Position numbers and translations under genes: made by a program. From positions 22,321 through 86,320 of the forward strand of contig JACQFI010000137.1 in assembly GCA_016200135.1 (NCBI GenBank): 64,000 bases of DNA. The letters are read 5' to 3'. Under the pieces are notes generated by a model. That model worked only from the letters and a program-made list of their open reading frames with translations, made no database searches and was not told where the DNA came from. This DNA comes from Planctomycetota bacterium (GTDB lineage: Bacteria > Planctomycetota > SZUA-567 > H5-PLA8). Positions 43,464 to 51,999 of this stretch are shown here, piece after piece; position 1 is the stretch's first letter; every line of letters starts with the position of its first letter.

Positions 43464-44198
43464 ATGCGTTGCAATCCTGTCTGCATTCGAGCCGCTTGCC
43501 TGCTGGCCGGCGCGGCCCTGTTCGGAGCCCTGCCGCTGCGGGCCGAGGAACCCGCGAAGGACGACAAAGTATCCTCGGACAAGAAAGCGCTGAGTGCCCT
43601 CCAGACGTACGTCGGCGACTGGAAAGGCGCGGGGACGCTTAAAGGCAGCACGGCCGCGAAAGACGGCTGGAGCGAAGAGACCGGGTGGGCCTGGGAGTTC
43701 AAAGGCGGGCACGCCGGGATCGTCTTCAAGTCGCCCAACGGGAAGTACTTCTCGGCGGGCCGCGTCGATCCCGGCGAGAAGGACGGCGCGTACGTCTTCA
43801 CCGGCACGCTGCCCGACGGCAAGACCGAAGAGAAGTTCGCGGGCGCGCTGAACAAGGGCGACCTGGAAGTGACCACCGACAAAGCCGGCGCGGGCCGGCC
43901 CGAGAAGATCACGTTCGAACTCGTGGCCAAAGGCAAGCGCATGCTGATGACCTACTACGTGAAAGGCCAGCCGTTCGCCGAGGTCGGCTTCACGCGCAAA
44001 GGCAGCGGCTTCGGCAAGGAAGCGCAGGGCCCCGAGTGCATCGTCACCGGCGGTTTGGGGACGATCTCGGTGAGCTACAAGGGCCAGTCCTATTACGTCT
44101 GCTGCGGCGGCTGCAAGCAGGAGTTCAACGACAATCCCGAGAAGGTCCTGGCCGAAGCCAAGGCGCGCAAAGAGAAGGAAAAGGCGGAGAAGAAGTAA
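43464..44198 (+). CDS. Exported protein with C-terminal YHS-like metal-binding domain
   Basis: A 244-residue protein with a signal peptide (about 1-27, ending PLRAEE). A beta-rich central domain (about 40-180, LQTYVGDWKGAGTLKG and WAWEFKGGHAGIVFKSPNGK) resembles a lipocalin-like barrel. The C-terminal part ECIVTGGLGTISVSYKGQSY followed by YVCCGGCKQEFNDNPEK matches YHS/TRASH metal-binding domains with a Cys-rich knuckle, then a charged helix. A heavy-metal or copper role is plausible. The AT-rich region 43330-43440 upstream is the likely promoter. Family name for the central domain not recognised. Confidence 0.75.
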   Translation: MRCNPVCIRAACLLAGAALFGALPLRAEEPAKDDKVSSDKKALSALQTYVGDWKGAGTLKGSTAAKDGWSEETGWAWEFKGGHAGIVFKSPNGKYFSAGRVDPGEKDGAYVFTGTLPDGKTEEKFAGALNKGDLEVTTDKAGAGRPEKITFELVAKGKRMLMTYYVKGQPFAEVGFTRKGSGFGKEAQGPECIVTGGLGTISVSYKGQSYYVCCGGCKQEFNDNPEKVLAEAKARKEKEKAEKK

Positions 44199-44322
44199 CG
44201 GCAAAGCCGAAATCCGAAGCACGAAATTCGAAAGACACGGCAAGCTTCCACGAATCGGCACGAAGGAACACGAATACGAACGGACGAAAGCAAACCGGTA
44301 GGCGTGCAACTTCGTGGACGGA

Positions 44323-45585
44323 CTACTTTGCGGCTTTCTTGAAGCGATAGACGTACACGTCCCGGCAATTGTAGTAGACTAACACGTTGCGTGCCTCGTC
44401 GAAATAGAGCAGGCGCTCGGGGATTTGCACCGGCAGGTCGCCCTGCGGCTTCGGGTCGGTCCATTCGTTCTTCGCCGAGTCGTACACCCATAGCGTCGGT
44501 TCGTCGGCCTTGCGCAGGGTATGCATGAGTATCTTCTTCGAGAGCGGGTCGTAGAAGAGCGCCGAAGCGGAGTCGCTCCCCGGCACCGGGCCGTTCTCGA
44601 TAGCGGTCTTCCAGCCTTTGTCGCCGATCGAGTAGGTCAGCGTCTTGCTCCCGCTGATGGCTACGACCTGCTTCGCGTCCACGTCGTACGCAGCGCTGGC
44701 ACCGTACGAGCCCGGGCCGCCGGCCACTTTGTTCCAGGCGCCGGTGGACGTATCGCGCATCACCATGCCTGCCGAGCCAAAGAAGACCAGCGTCTTCTTG
44801 TCGGGCATGTACTTCAGGATTCCCGATTCCTGGCGGCCGCCGGTGGTGTTGCCGGGGCCCTTCCAGTTCGCCACGCACTCGACGCTGGTCCACTTCTTCT
44901 CCACGAGGTCGTAGCCCCAGACGTGGATGCTGTCCTTGCCGAGCTTCTTTTGGAACTCGTCGAAGCTCAAGCCGTAGGCCTTGGCCGCCACGTTGTCCGG
45001 ATCGTCCAGCTTGAGGCTGTAGTTGACCGAGCGCGGCATCGAGTTCACCCACAGCGCAAGATGGCGGTCCGGGTCGTACGCGATCTGGTCCCACTGGTGG
45101 CTTACCGCGACCTGGCCGCCGTTCTTGGTCATGATGATGCCGTCCTTCAGCATCGTGTTCTCGCGGAACCATTCTTCGGTATTGGTCTGAGGTGGATCGG
45201 CAGGGCGCAGGCAGTTCCAGGTGTTGGACGCGAGGTCGTACTCCCAGACGTCGTTGATGCGGCGGACGTTGTGCCCGCCTCCAAAGAAGACCGCCCGCCG
45301 GCGCTCCGGCGCGTACAGCATCTTCGCGCAGTAACTACGCCCGAACGGCCCGCGCACGCGCTCGTCGGCCCGCGGCCCCAGCCAGTCCAGGTTTCCGATC
45401 ACCTTGATCGGAGGCAGCTTCAGCCACGTGTTCTCTGGGAGCGCCTCGATCTTGGCGAGGAGGTCCTTGTCCGGCGCGAGTTCGGGCTCGACTTTGATGG
45501 GTGCGGCGTCTCCGGCTTGCGCCGTTGCGCATTGCAAGATCAATGCCAACCACCAGCCCAGCATCTGTATCGTTTTCATGTTCAT
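44323..45585 (-). CDS. Exported Kelch/galactose-oxidase-like beta-propeller, tandem copy 1
   Basis: A 420-residue protein with a signal peptide (MNMKTIQMLGWWLALILQCA). The mature start DLLAKIEALPENTWLKLPPI is shared with the next gene. Propeller blades show the Kelch pattern GGGHN...NDVWEYDLASNTW, LWVYDSAKNEWT and RDVYVYRF, with repeated hydrophobic-Trp ends. It probably binds carbohydrate or protein outside the cell; no copper-radical oxidase residues were identified. ATG 45585 or 45579 follows GAAAGGG. It ends about 120 nt from the YHS protein gene and starts 9 nt from the tandem paralogue stop. Confidence 0.8.
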   Translation of the reverse strand: MNMKTIQMLGWWLALILQCATAQAGDAAPIKVEPELAPDKDLLAKIEALPENTWLKLPPIKVIGNLDWLGPRADERVRGPFGRSYCAKMLYAPERRRAVFFGGGHNVRRINDVWEYDLASNTWNCLRPADPPQTNTEEWFRENTMLKDGIIMTKNGGQVAVSHQWDQIAYDPDRHLALWVNSMPRSVNYSLKLDDPDNVAAKAYGLSFDEFQKKLGKDSIHVWGYDLVEKKWTSVECVANWKGPGNTTGGRQESGILKYMPDKKTLVFFGSAGMVMRDTSTGAWNKVAGGPGSYGASAAYDVDAKQVVAISGSKTLTYSIGDKGWKTAIENGPVPGSDSASALFYDPLSKKILMHTLRKADEPTLWVYDSAKNEWTDPKPQGDLPVQIPERLLYFDEARNVLVYYNCRDVYVYRFKKAAK

Positions 45586-45593
45586 GGCCCTTT

Positions 45594-46829
45594 CTACTTC
45601 CCCGCCTTCTTGCAGCGGTAAACCCAGGTCTCTCGGTTGGAGTAGATCACGGTCACGTTGCGGGCGGCGTCGTAATAGCCGGCCACGTTGCCGACCTTGG
45701 GGCATTCGCCCTGTGGCGCGGGTTCGGTCCACTTGTTCTCTTTTACGTCGTACAGCCAGAGTCTAATGCCCGCGTCCGGTTTGTCTTTAATGGGGAGGTA
45801 CGTGTAGAGAACGAACTTCTTGGCGGTCGAATCGTAGCAGAACGTACCGTTGGGAACGAGGGTGCCATCGGGTGCGTCTTTCAGCGCCTGCGTCCACGCG
45901 TTCGAAGCGCCGTCGAAGACCCAGGTCTCCTGTCCCACGGTGGCCACCACCTTTTTGGTCTCGGGGTCGTAGGCGGTCTCGCCGCCTCCGCCGGCTCCGC
46001 TCTTGGGCACGGGGGCCCAGTCCTTCTTCGAGGCGTCGTACAGATAGGTCTTCCCTGAGGCCCACCAGATCGTCTTACTGTCGGGCAGGTATTCGAGGAA
46101 TGAGGACTCCCGCGCCTTGGGGACCTTAGTGAGCACTTCCTTCCACTCACGCGTCTCCGGGTAGAACGCAAAGAGCCAGGCCTCGCCCGGTCCCGAACCG
46201 TAGGTTTGCAGCATGGGATCTTTCGGGTCGAGGTTGTGCGCCTTAGCCAGCAGGTTTTTATCGACGCAGAAGAGTCCCTTGTGCGATTCCAGAAAGAGCA
46301 TGCGCTTCAAAGCGGAGTCGTAGCACAGGGACCACCACGTGTGGCACGGCCGCAGCGGCGCGCCGCGCGGGGTGCGGACTACGCCATCTTTGACGACCGC
46401 GTGCTCCTTGTACCAGGCGACGCCTTCCGCTTCCTTTTCCGCCGTGAAGCGGGGCGGAACGGGATCGGCGCCGTAGAGGCAGACCCAGGTGTTCGAGGGC
46501 AGGTCGTACTCCCAAACGTCGTTGTACGGATGGGTATTGTGCCCGCCGCCGCAGTATAGGCCGCGCTTACGCTCCGGCGCCCAGACGATCTTGTTGCAGT
46601 AGTCGCGGACGAACGGCCCGATGCGCTTGTAGTCGGGGTCCTTGTCTAGCACGCCCATGTCGCCCACGGTCTTGATGGGCGGCAGCTTAAGCCACGTGTT
46701 GTCGGGCAGGGCTTCGATCTTCGCGAGCAGGTCCTGGTCCGGGGCGAGTGCGGGCGCAGCCGGTTCACTTGCGCAGCTCGCGGCGGCGAAAAGCAGGACC
46801 AGGGTGAGCATGAGGCGGTCTTGTGGCAT
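45594..46829 (-). CDS. Exported Kelch-like beta-propeller lipoprotein, tandem copy 2
   Basis: A 411-residue paralogue of the downstream gene. The N-terminus MLTLVLLFAAASCASEP contains a possible lipobox (AASC), suggesting lipid anchoring. DLLAKIEALPDNTWLKLPPI is nearly identical to the paralogue, then GGGHNTHPYNDVWEYDLPSN and SNRETWVYRC mark Kelch blades. ATG 46829 has AAGGAG upstream. The gap of 8 nt to the next gene makes a two-gene operon. The GntR/LacI regulator at 46941 is divergent and may control it (inference). Confidence 0.8.
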   Translation of the reverse strand: MPQDRLMLTLVLLFAAASCASEPAAPALAPDQDLLAKIEALPDNTWLKLPPIKTVGDMGVLDKDPDYKRIGPFVRDYCNKIVWAPERKRGLYCGGGHNTHPYNDVWEYDLPSNTWVCLYGADPVPPRFTAEKEAEGVAWYKEHAVVKDGVVRTPRGAPLRPCHTWWSLCYDSALKRMLFLESHKGLFCVDKNLLAKAHNLDPKDPMLQTYGSGPGEAWLFAFYPETREWKEVLTKVPKARESSFLEYLPDSKTIWWASGKTYLYDASKKDWAPVPKSGAGGGGETAYDPETKKVVATVGQETWVFDGASNAWTQALKDAPDGTLVPNGTFCYDSTAKKFVLYTYLPIKDKPDAGIRLWLYDVKENKWTEPAPQGECPKVGNVAGYYDAARNVTVIYSNRETWVYRCKKAGK

Positions 46830-46940
46830 GCGCGTCTCCTTTTAAAGCCCTGCGGCCTTCGCTTTCCTTTTACCCCGGCGGCACGCCCCGCGCTTCGGGA
46901 ATCCGGTTGCTACAACCTTTTGAAACCTTAATCTAAGTGC

Positions 46941-48047
46941 ATGCCGCGCAAAGCTCCCGTACGCCTCGGCCGCCCGCCCGAACCCGGCGCCGCGTATCGC
47001 CGCATCGCCGCGGACCTCCGGCGGCGCATGCGTTCAGGCGAATGGCCGCCCGGCGCCGTGCTGCCGCCGTGGCGCGCGCTCGCCCACACCTACCGCGTAG
47101 GCGTGCGCGTGATCCAGCGCGCCAGCGAGGCCCTTAAGCGCGACGGCCTGCTGGCCGCGAACGCGCAGCGGCGCCTGGTGGCGCGCAATTGGGACAGCCC
47201 CGGCACCGCGATGGAGAGCCGCATCCTCGTGTTGCTGACCAGCAACCCGTGGCTCTTTCTGGGACAGGCGTACACCGACGACCTGCTGCTGGGCATCCTG
47301 CGCGGCGCGGGCGAAGTCTCGGCGCCTGTGGTGGTGGCGTACGACGACCGCCTCTGCACCGGCGTACCCGCCGAACTTCTGGAAGCTCCGCTGCGCGGCG
47401 TCGTGATAGTGGGCAAGATCGGTTCCTCCGCGCTGCGCGCCTGGGAAAAGGTGGCGGTGCCGGTGGTGCTCGCCGACCATCCGGGCGGCAACTGGAAGCT
47501 GCACGCCTCGAGCGTGGACAACGCCGGGGCCACGCGTGAGGCCGTGCGCCGCCTGCTCGAACGCGGCCACCGGCGGCTCGCCTTCGTGCGGCGCATGCAC
47601 ACGCATCACGTCCACGACGTCGACCCGGACGCGCGCGAACGCCAGCAGGTCTTCGAGGCCGAACGGGCGGCGTGCGGGATCGGCGGCGTCAAGACCGAGG
47701 TCTTCTCGTTCTTCTCGCAAGACCGCTTCGACGCGCCGGGCATCGCGGCCATCTTCAAGCACGCGCCGCGCTTCACCGCCGTAGTCACCTCGGATACCGG
47801 CGGCGCGACTCTGGTGCTGCAGGCCGCGCGCGCCGCGGGGCTGGCCGTGCCGCGCGACCTGAGCGTCCTCTCGTACGGCTACGTGCGGACGGAGGACCCG
47901 GCCGTCTCGGGACCGCGCTTCGACTTTCGCGAGGTCGGGCGCATGGCCGCGCGCCTCGTCGCCTCGCCTCGAAGCCCGCCGCAGCACGCCACGGCCACGA
48001 GCACGTGGTTCGAAGGCAAGACGTTCGGCCCAGCTCCATCCAGGTGA
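46941..48047 (+). CDS. Transcriptional regulator with GntR-type helix-turn-helix and LacI-type sensor domain
   Basis: A 368-residue regulator. Residues about 15-80 form a GntR winged helix (YRRIAADLRRRMRSGEWPPG, then LPPWRALAHTYRVGVRVIQR). From about 90 there is a periplasmic-binding-protein-like sensor of the LacI/GalR type (RGVVIVGKIGSS, HRRLAFVRRMHTHH, FTAVVTSDTGGATLVLQAAR, PRDLSVLSYGYV). Such hybrids usually answer to sugars. It is divergent from the two Kelch-like genes with 111 nt between, so it probably regulates them or nearby carbohydrate genes. Confidence 0.87.
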   Translation: MPRKAPVRLGRPPEPGAAYRRIAADLRRRMRSGEWPPGAVLPPWRALAHTYRVGVRVIQRASEALKRDGLLAANAQRRLVARNWDSPGTAMESRILVLLTSNPWLFLGQAYTDDLLLGILRGAGEVSAPVVVAYDDRLCTGVPAELLEAPLRGVVIVGKIGSSALRAWEKVAVPVVLADHPGGNWKLHASSVDNAGATREAVRRLLERGHRRLAFVRRMHTHHVHDVDPDARERQQVFEAERAACGIGGVKTEVFSFFSQDRFDAPGIAAIFKHAPRFTAVVTSDTGGATLVLQAARAAGLAVPRDLSVLSYGYVRTEDPAVSGPRFDFREVGRMAARLVASPRSPPQHATATSTWFEGKTFGPAPSR

Positions 48048-48390
48048 GCCTGCGCCTGCCCGCGCTTCGCGCTTCCTTTTCGAGACGCCGCGCGCCACGG
48101 CGAGCCTGACGAAGAATGCCTCGCGCGCGGCGGCGAGTTCCTGTTTGTCATGTGCTGAGTTCTCGGTTTTTGCCGTTTGAGATTTGCCGCGCCTTTGCCG
48201 TAACTTGACCCTCCCCGCCCCTTCTCGTAGGCTTTTTGCGTATGCGTCGCGCACCCCTGCCTCCCCTGTCCTACTCGCTCCTGGGGCGTTCAATGCCCGG
48301 CTGTTGTCGCGCACCTTGGCTCTGACAAGGCGCCGGGCCGGATGTCGGCCTGTCCAATCGACAACCTGAACGCTCAAAGGAATTCAAAAC
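48048..48390. other. Intergenic region with no recognised gene
   Basis: 343 nt between the regulator and the CysE-TrpC fusion. No frame on either strand has both a ribosome site and a plausible family. A minus-strand stretch reading KQELAAAREAFFVRLAVARG near 48075-48150 may be decayed coding sequence. The fusion gene's ribosome site AAAGGA lies at the right end. Confidence 0.4.
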
Positions 48391-49962
48391 ATGGACACGA
48401 TAGAGCTGGTTCTGCATTACGTGCTGCTGGCGGTCGCCGCGGTCTTCCTGCTCAAGCTCGCCTTCTTCCTGCTGGTCGCACTGCTGACGGTGCTCTTCCG
48501 CCCGCGCACGCTCGGGGAGATTTACTCGGACCTCGACGCGATCAAGAAGGACCCGGCGGTGGAGAGCGTGGTCGCGGCGCTCTGGTATCCGGGCTTCTGG
48601 GCGCTCACGCTGCACCGGCTGGCGGCGCATCCTCTTTATAGCATCGGCCTGAAGACGCCGGCGCGGCTGGTGAACTTCGGCGCGCGGTTCCTGACCGGCG
48701 CGGACATCCACCCGGGCGCGCAGTTCGGGCGCGGCATCTTCATCGACCACGCCAACGGTGTCGTGATCGGCGAGACCGCGATCGTCGGCGACAACGTGAC
48801 GATGCTGCATCAGGTGACGCTCGGCGGCACGGGCAAGGAGCACGGCAAGCGGCATCCGACGGTCGAAGAGGGCGTGCTGCTCTCGGCGGGGAGCAAGATC
48901 CTCGGCAACATCGTCGTGGGCAAGAACAGCAAGATCGGCGCGGGCTCGGTGGTGGTGAAGACGGTGCCGCCGGAGTCCACCGTCGTCGGCATTCCCGGGC
49001 GCGTCGTGGCCACGGGCGGCAAGCGCATCCCGTCGCAGACGCTCGACGCGACGACGCTCCCCGACCCCATCGTGGACAAGCTCGTCGAACTTCAAGAGGA
49101 GCTGCGCGGCTGGGAGAAGAAGATCGAGGACGCCAAGGCGCAAGCCGACGCGGCCAGCGGGCGCGACGTGCTGGGCGAGATCGTCGCGCAGAAGAAGCAG
49201 GAGGTCGCCGCGGCAAAGGCCGCGCGGCCGGCGGAGACGCTCGGCGCCCACGGCAAGCGCGGCCCCGCGCGCAGCTTCTACCAGGCGCTTTGTGGCCCGG
49301 GCCTGGCGCTTATTGCGGAGATAAAGAAGGCCAGCCCGAGCGGCGGACTGTTGCGCGCGGACTTCGACCCCGAGCAGATCGCCCGGATCTACGAGAGCGC
49401 GCACGCGTCCGCGCTGAGCGTGCTCACCGACGAGAAATACTTCCAGGGTTCGCTCGAATATCTCGGCGCGGCGCGGCAGGCCGCGAAGCTGCCGATCCTG
49501 CGCAAGGACTTCACGATCGACGCGTACCAGATCCACGAGGCCGCGCACGCGGGCGCGGACGCGGTGCTGCTGATCGCGGCGTGTCTCGACGACCGGCAGC
49601 TCCGCGGCTTCCGCGAACTCGCCGAGTCCCTGGGCCTGGACGCGCTGGTGGAAGTGCACGGCGAGGAGGAGCTCGTGCGGGCGCGCGCGAGCGGCGCGAA
49701 GATCATCGGCATCAACAACCGCAACCTGCGCACGCTGGCGACGGACCTCGACACGACCTTCCGCCTGCTGGCGAACTGGCCCAAGGCCGAGCGCGACGGC
49801 GTGGTGATCGTGAGCGAGTCCGGGATCAAGACGCCCGAGCAGATTCACGCGCTGGCCAAGTCCGGCGTGAACGCCGTGCTGATCGGCGAGACGTTCATGC
49901 GCGCGCCGGACATCGCGGGCAAGGTCCGCGAAGTGATGGGGCACGGGGAGTTCGCGATCTGA
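48391..49962 (+). CDS. cysE-trpC: Fusion of serine O-acetyltransferase (CysE) and indole-3-glycerol-phosphate synthase (TrpC)
   Basis: A 523-residue two-enzyme protein. Residues 5-36 are a hydrophobic anchor. Residues about 40-215 are serine acetyltransferase: Asp 105 in GADIHPGAQFG, His 120 in IDHANGVVIGETA, LGGTGKEHGKRHPTV with His 155, and left-handed-helix hexapeptides. A helical linker follows (225-255). Residues about 256-520 are indole-3-glycerol-phosphate synthase: VLGEIVAQKKQEVAAAKAAR, LIAEIKKASPSGGLLRADFD (Glu 310 and Lys 312), ILRKDFTIDAYQIHEA (catalytic Lys 372), and IGINNRNLRTLATDLDTT. CysE makes O-acetylserine for cysteine; TrpC makes the indole precursor later joined to serine by tryptophan synthase. 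Both domains look complete and active. Confidence 0.92.
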   Translation: MDTIELVLHYVLLAVAAVFLLKLAFFLLVALLTVLFRPRTLGEIYSDLDAIKKDPAVESVVAALWYPGFWALTLHRLAAHPLYSIGLKTPARLVNFGARFLTGADIHPGAQFGRGIFIDHANGVVIGETAIVGDNVTMLHQVTLGGTGKEHGKRHPTVEEGVLLSAGSKILGNIVVGKNSKIGAGSVVVKTVPPESTVVGIPGRVVATGGKRIPSQTLDATTLPDPIVDKLVELQEELRGWEKKIEDAKAQADAASGRDVLGEIVAQKKQEVAAAKAARPAETLGAHGKRGPARSFYQALCGPGLALIAEIKKASPSGGLLRADFDPEQIARIYESAHASALSVLTDEKYFQGSLEYLGAARQAAKLPILRKDFTIDAYQIHEAAHAGADAVLLIAACLDDRQLRGFRELAESLGLDALVEVHGEEELVRARASGAKIIGINNRNLRTLATDLDTTFRLLANWPKAERDGVVIVSESGIKTPEQIHALAKSGVNAVLIGETFMRAPDIAGKVREVMGHGEFAI

Positions 49963-49971
49963 GCACGGCGG

Positions 49972-50289
49972 TCTCGCGCAAAGACGCAAAGGCGCGAAGA
50001 ACGGCATGAATAAGATTAAGAATCCGTATTTAAAGAATCGCATTAAGCACAGTTCCGGATATTTCCCCGGCGAAAGGGAACTTATTGAACGTGTACGAAA
50101 GAAGATCGAGGCCCATGCAAGGAAGCGTGCCGCGGGAAAAAAAGCCCGATAGCACGATCTCGAAACAGAGCCCGCGCTATCGGTATTTGCCTGCCGCCTG
50201 CCATTTACTATCCTTATTCTGTTGACCGAGAAAGAATTTATAGTTTTTGTCTGTTGCCGTTCTTTGCGCCTTAGCGTCTTTGCGCGAGA
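49972..50289. repeat. Long inverted repeat, 33-bp arms enclosing a short reading frame (family A)
   Basis: The left arm (49972-50004, begins TCTCGCGCAAAGACGC) and right arm (50257-50289) match in reverse complement at 31 of 33 positions. They sit 10 nt after the fusion gene stop and 12 nt before the larC start, so the element fills nearly the whole gap. The inner 252 nt is less GC-rich than the flanks and holds the 48-codon frame at 50006-50152. Confidence 0.85.
50006..50152 (+). CDS. Short basic protein inside an inverted-repeat element
   Basis: A 48-residue frame starting at ATG 50006, MNKIKNPYLKNRIKHSSGYF then PGERELIERVRKKIEAHARK and a basic tail. It is rich in Lys and Arg and has an amphipathic helix, so nucleic-acid binding is possible. 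It starts 2 nt after the left arm of the inverted repeat. No ribosome site stands out except GCGCGAAG. The coding status is uncertain; the clean frame and its placement between the arms are the main support. Confidence 0.45.
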   Translation: MNKIKNPYLKNRIKHSSGYFPGERELIERVRKKIEAHARKRAAGKKAR

Positions 50290-50301
50290 TAAAAAGAACC
50301 C

Positions 50302-51789
50302 ATGCCCAAGCGCATCCTCTACCTCGATCCGTTCTCCGGCATCTCCGGCGACATGCTTGTCGGCGCGCTGCTGGATCTGGGCCTCGACCTCGCCAAGCTG
50401 CAGCACGAACTCGGCAAGCTGAATCTGCGCGGCTACCGCCTGGCTTCCAAGAAGGTCATGCGCGGCGCGATCGCCGGAACCAAGTTCGACGTGCTGCCGG
50501 GCGAAGCGGGACGGGGGCCGGGGGACGCGGGGCGTGGAACGTCCGGGCCGTCCGCGGCGGCGCAGGTTCCGTTCGGGCACGAACTGAAAGTCCCGCACCG
50601 CGACGCTTCGGCCTACGCCGGGCCGCGCACTAAAGAGGAGACGCTCTACACCAGCCCGGGCACCAAATTCGGCGGCGACGAGGCGACGGAGCCGACGCGG
50701 ATCTCGCCGCCAAGCGGCCACGCGCACGGGCATGAACATGCGCACGCCCACGATCACGGGCATGAGCACGGACACGACGCGAGCCACGGGCACGCGCACA
50801 CGAACTTCGCGCAGATCCGCGCGCTGATCGAGGCCAGCGAACTTTCCGAGCGCGTGAAGGCGCAGAGCCTGCGCGCGTTCGCGTGCCTGGCCGAGGCCGA
50901 AGGGCGCATGCACGGGATGGAGGCGGAGCAGGTCGGGTTCCACGAGGCCGGCGCGGTGGACAGCATCGTGGACTTCGTCGGCGCGTGCATCGGGCTGGAG
51001 CTGCTTGGCATCGACGAGGTCCGCAGCGGGCCGGTGGCGCTCGGCGGCGAGGGCGGCGGCTACATCGCCTGCGAGCACGGCCGCCTGCCGGTGCCGGCGT
51101 TCGCGACGCTCGAACTGATGAAGGGCCTGCCGATCCGTCCCTGCCCGGTGAACAAGGAGCTGACGACGCCCACCGGCGCGGCGCTGCTCAAGGCGCTGGT
51201 GAAGCCCGAGCACTTCGGGCCGCTGCCGCCAATGAACATCGAGCGGCTCGGCTACGGCGCGGGCACGCGCAACGATCCGGCCATCGCCGTGCCGAACCTG
51301 CTCCGCGCGGCGCTCGGGGAACTCGACGAAGCCGGCGCCTACGAGACCGACTCCGTGGTCGAGGTTCAGGCGAACATCGACGACACGACGCCGGAGGTTC
51401 TCGGCTACGCGCTCGAACGGCTCATGGCCGCGGGCGCGCTCGACGCGTTCTGCGCGCCGCTCCAGATGAAGAAGTCGCGCCCCGCCACGCTGCTGACGGC
51501 GCTCGCGCCGCAGGACAAGCTCGGCGCGCTGCTGGACGTGCTCTTCCGCGAGACGTCCACCTTTGGCGTGCGCTACGAGACCAAGATGCGCGCGAAGCTG
51601 GCCCGCGAAATCGAGCGCGCGCTGACGCCGTGGGGCGAGGTCCACGTCAAGATCGGCCGGCGCGACGGCGTGGTGATGAGCGCGCATCCGGAGTACGAGG
51701 ACTGCAAGGCGCTCGCGGAAAAGCACGGCGTCCCGCTGCGCCACGTGATCGCCGCCGCGCTCTCGCTGTACGCGCCGCGGGGCGAGTGA
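50302..51789 (+). CDS. larC: Nickel-pincer cofactor biosynthesis protein LarC
   Basis: A 495-residue LarC-family protein, which inserts nickel into the pincer cofactor of lactate racemase-type enzymes using CTP. The N-terminal motif LYLDPFSGISGDMLVGALLD and the domain with GMEAEQVGFHEAGAVDSIVD, KELTTPTGAALLKALV and ERLGYGAGTRN are typical. The C-terminal part has VEVQANIDDTTPEVLGYALE and the conserved MKKSRPATLLTALAP. In some species LarC is made from two frames; here it is one continuous frame. A roughly 75-residue insert (about 67-140) and a His-rich run (about 141-167, HAHGHEHAHAHDHGHEHGHD) are likely for metal capture. No LarA, LarB or LarE gene is nearby. Confidence 0.87.
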   Translation: MPKRILYLDPFSGISGDMLVGALLDLGLDLAKLQHELGKLNLRGYRLASKKVMRGAIAGTKFDVLPGEAGRGPGDAGRGTSGPSAAAQVPFGHELKVPHRDASAYAGPRTKEETLYTSPGTKFGGDEATEPTRISPPSGHAHGHEHAHAHDHGHEHGHDASHGHAHTNFAQIRALIEASELSERVKAQSLRAFACLAEAEGRMHGMEAEQVGFHEAGAVDSIVDFVGACIGLELLGIDEVRSGPVALGGEGGGYIACEHGRLPVPAFATLELMKGLPIRPCPVNKELTTPTGAALLKALVKPEHFGPLPPMNIERLGYGAGTRNDPAIAVPNLLRAALGELDEAGAYETDSVVEVQANIDDTTPEVLGYALERLMAAGALDAFCAPLQMKKSRPATLLTALAPQDKLGALLDVLFRETSTFGVRYETKMRAKLAREIERALTPWGEVHVKIGRRDGVVMSAHPEYEDCKALAEKHGVPLRHVIAAALSLYAPRGE

Positions 51790-51832
51790 GCGCGCAAAGA
51801 TGGTTGGCCGCCCTTGAGCCTTACGCCGAATA

Positions 51833-51944
51833 GATTCGAAGCCCTCGGGATGCCACGGCGCGAAGCGGCGTGCGCCGGACAGCGGGTATGCGTAAGCCCG
51901 TGCACCCCGCTTCGCGGCGTGGCGCCCGAACGGCCGGTCGAATC
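51833..51944. repeat. Imperfect long palindrome (family A-like)
   Basis: GCCACGGCGCGAAGCGGCGT (start of 51852-51873) matches the reverse complement of 51902-51923 at 20 of 22 positions. Outer GATTCGA at 51833-51839 pairs with TCGAATC at 51938-51944. It lies between larC and the next oxidoreductase gene and encloses only 28 nt. Confidence 0.65.
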
Positions 51945-51999
51945 CACAAGCACCGCAGTCCAAAGGCGGCGGCGTTTCATCTAAGACAAACAAGAAAGG

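Noticed and set aside
43464..44198. Copper-chaperone assignment for the YHS protein
   Set aside because: Only the C-terminal knuckle is recognisable; the metal is not determined by the sequence.
44220..44300. A further family A arm (cacgaa-rich stretch) between the YHS and Kelch genes
   Set aside because: The sequence has the right flavour (repeated CACGAA) but no second arm could be matched nearby.
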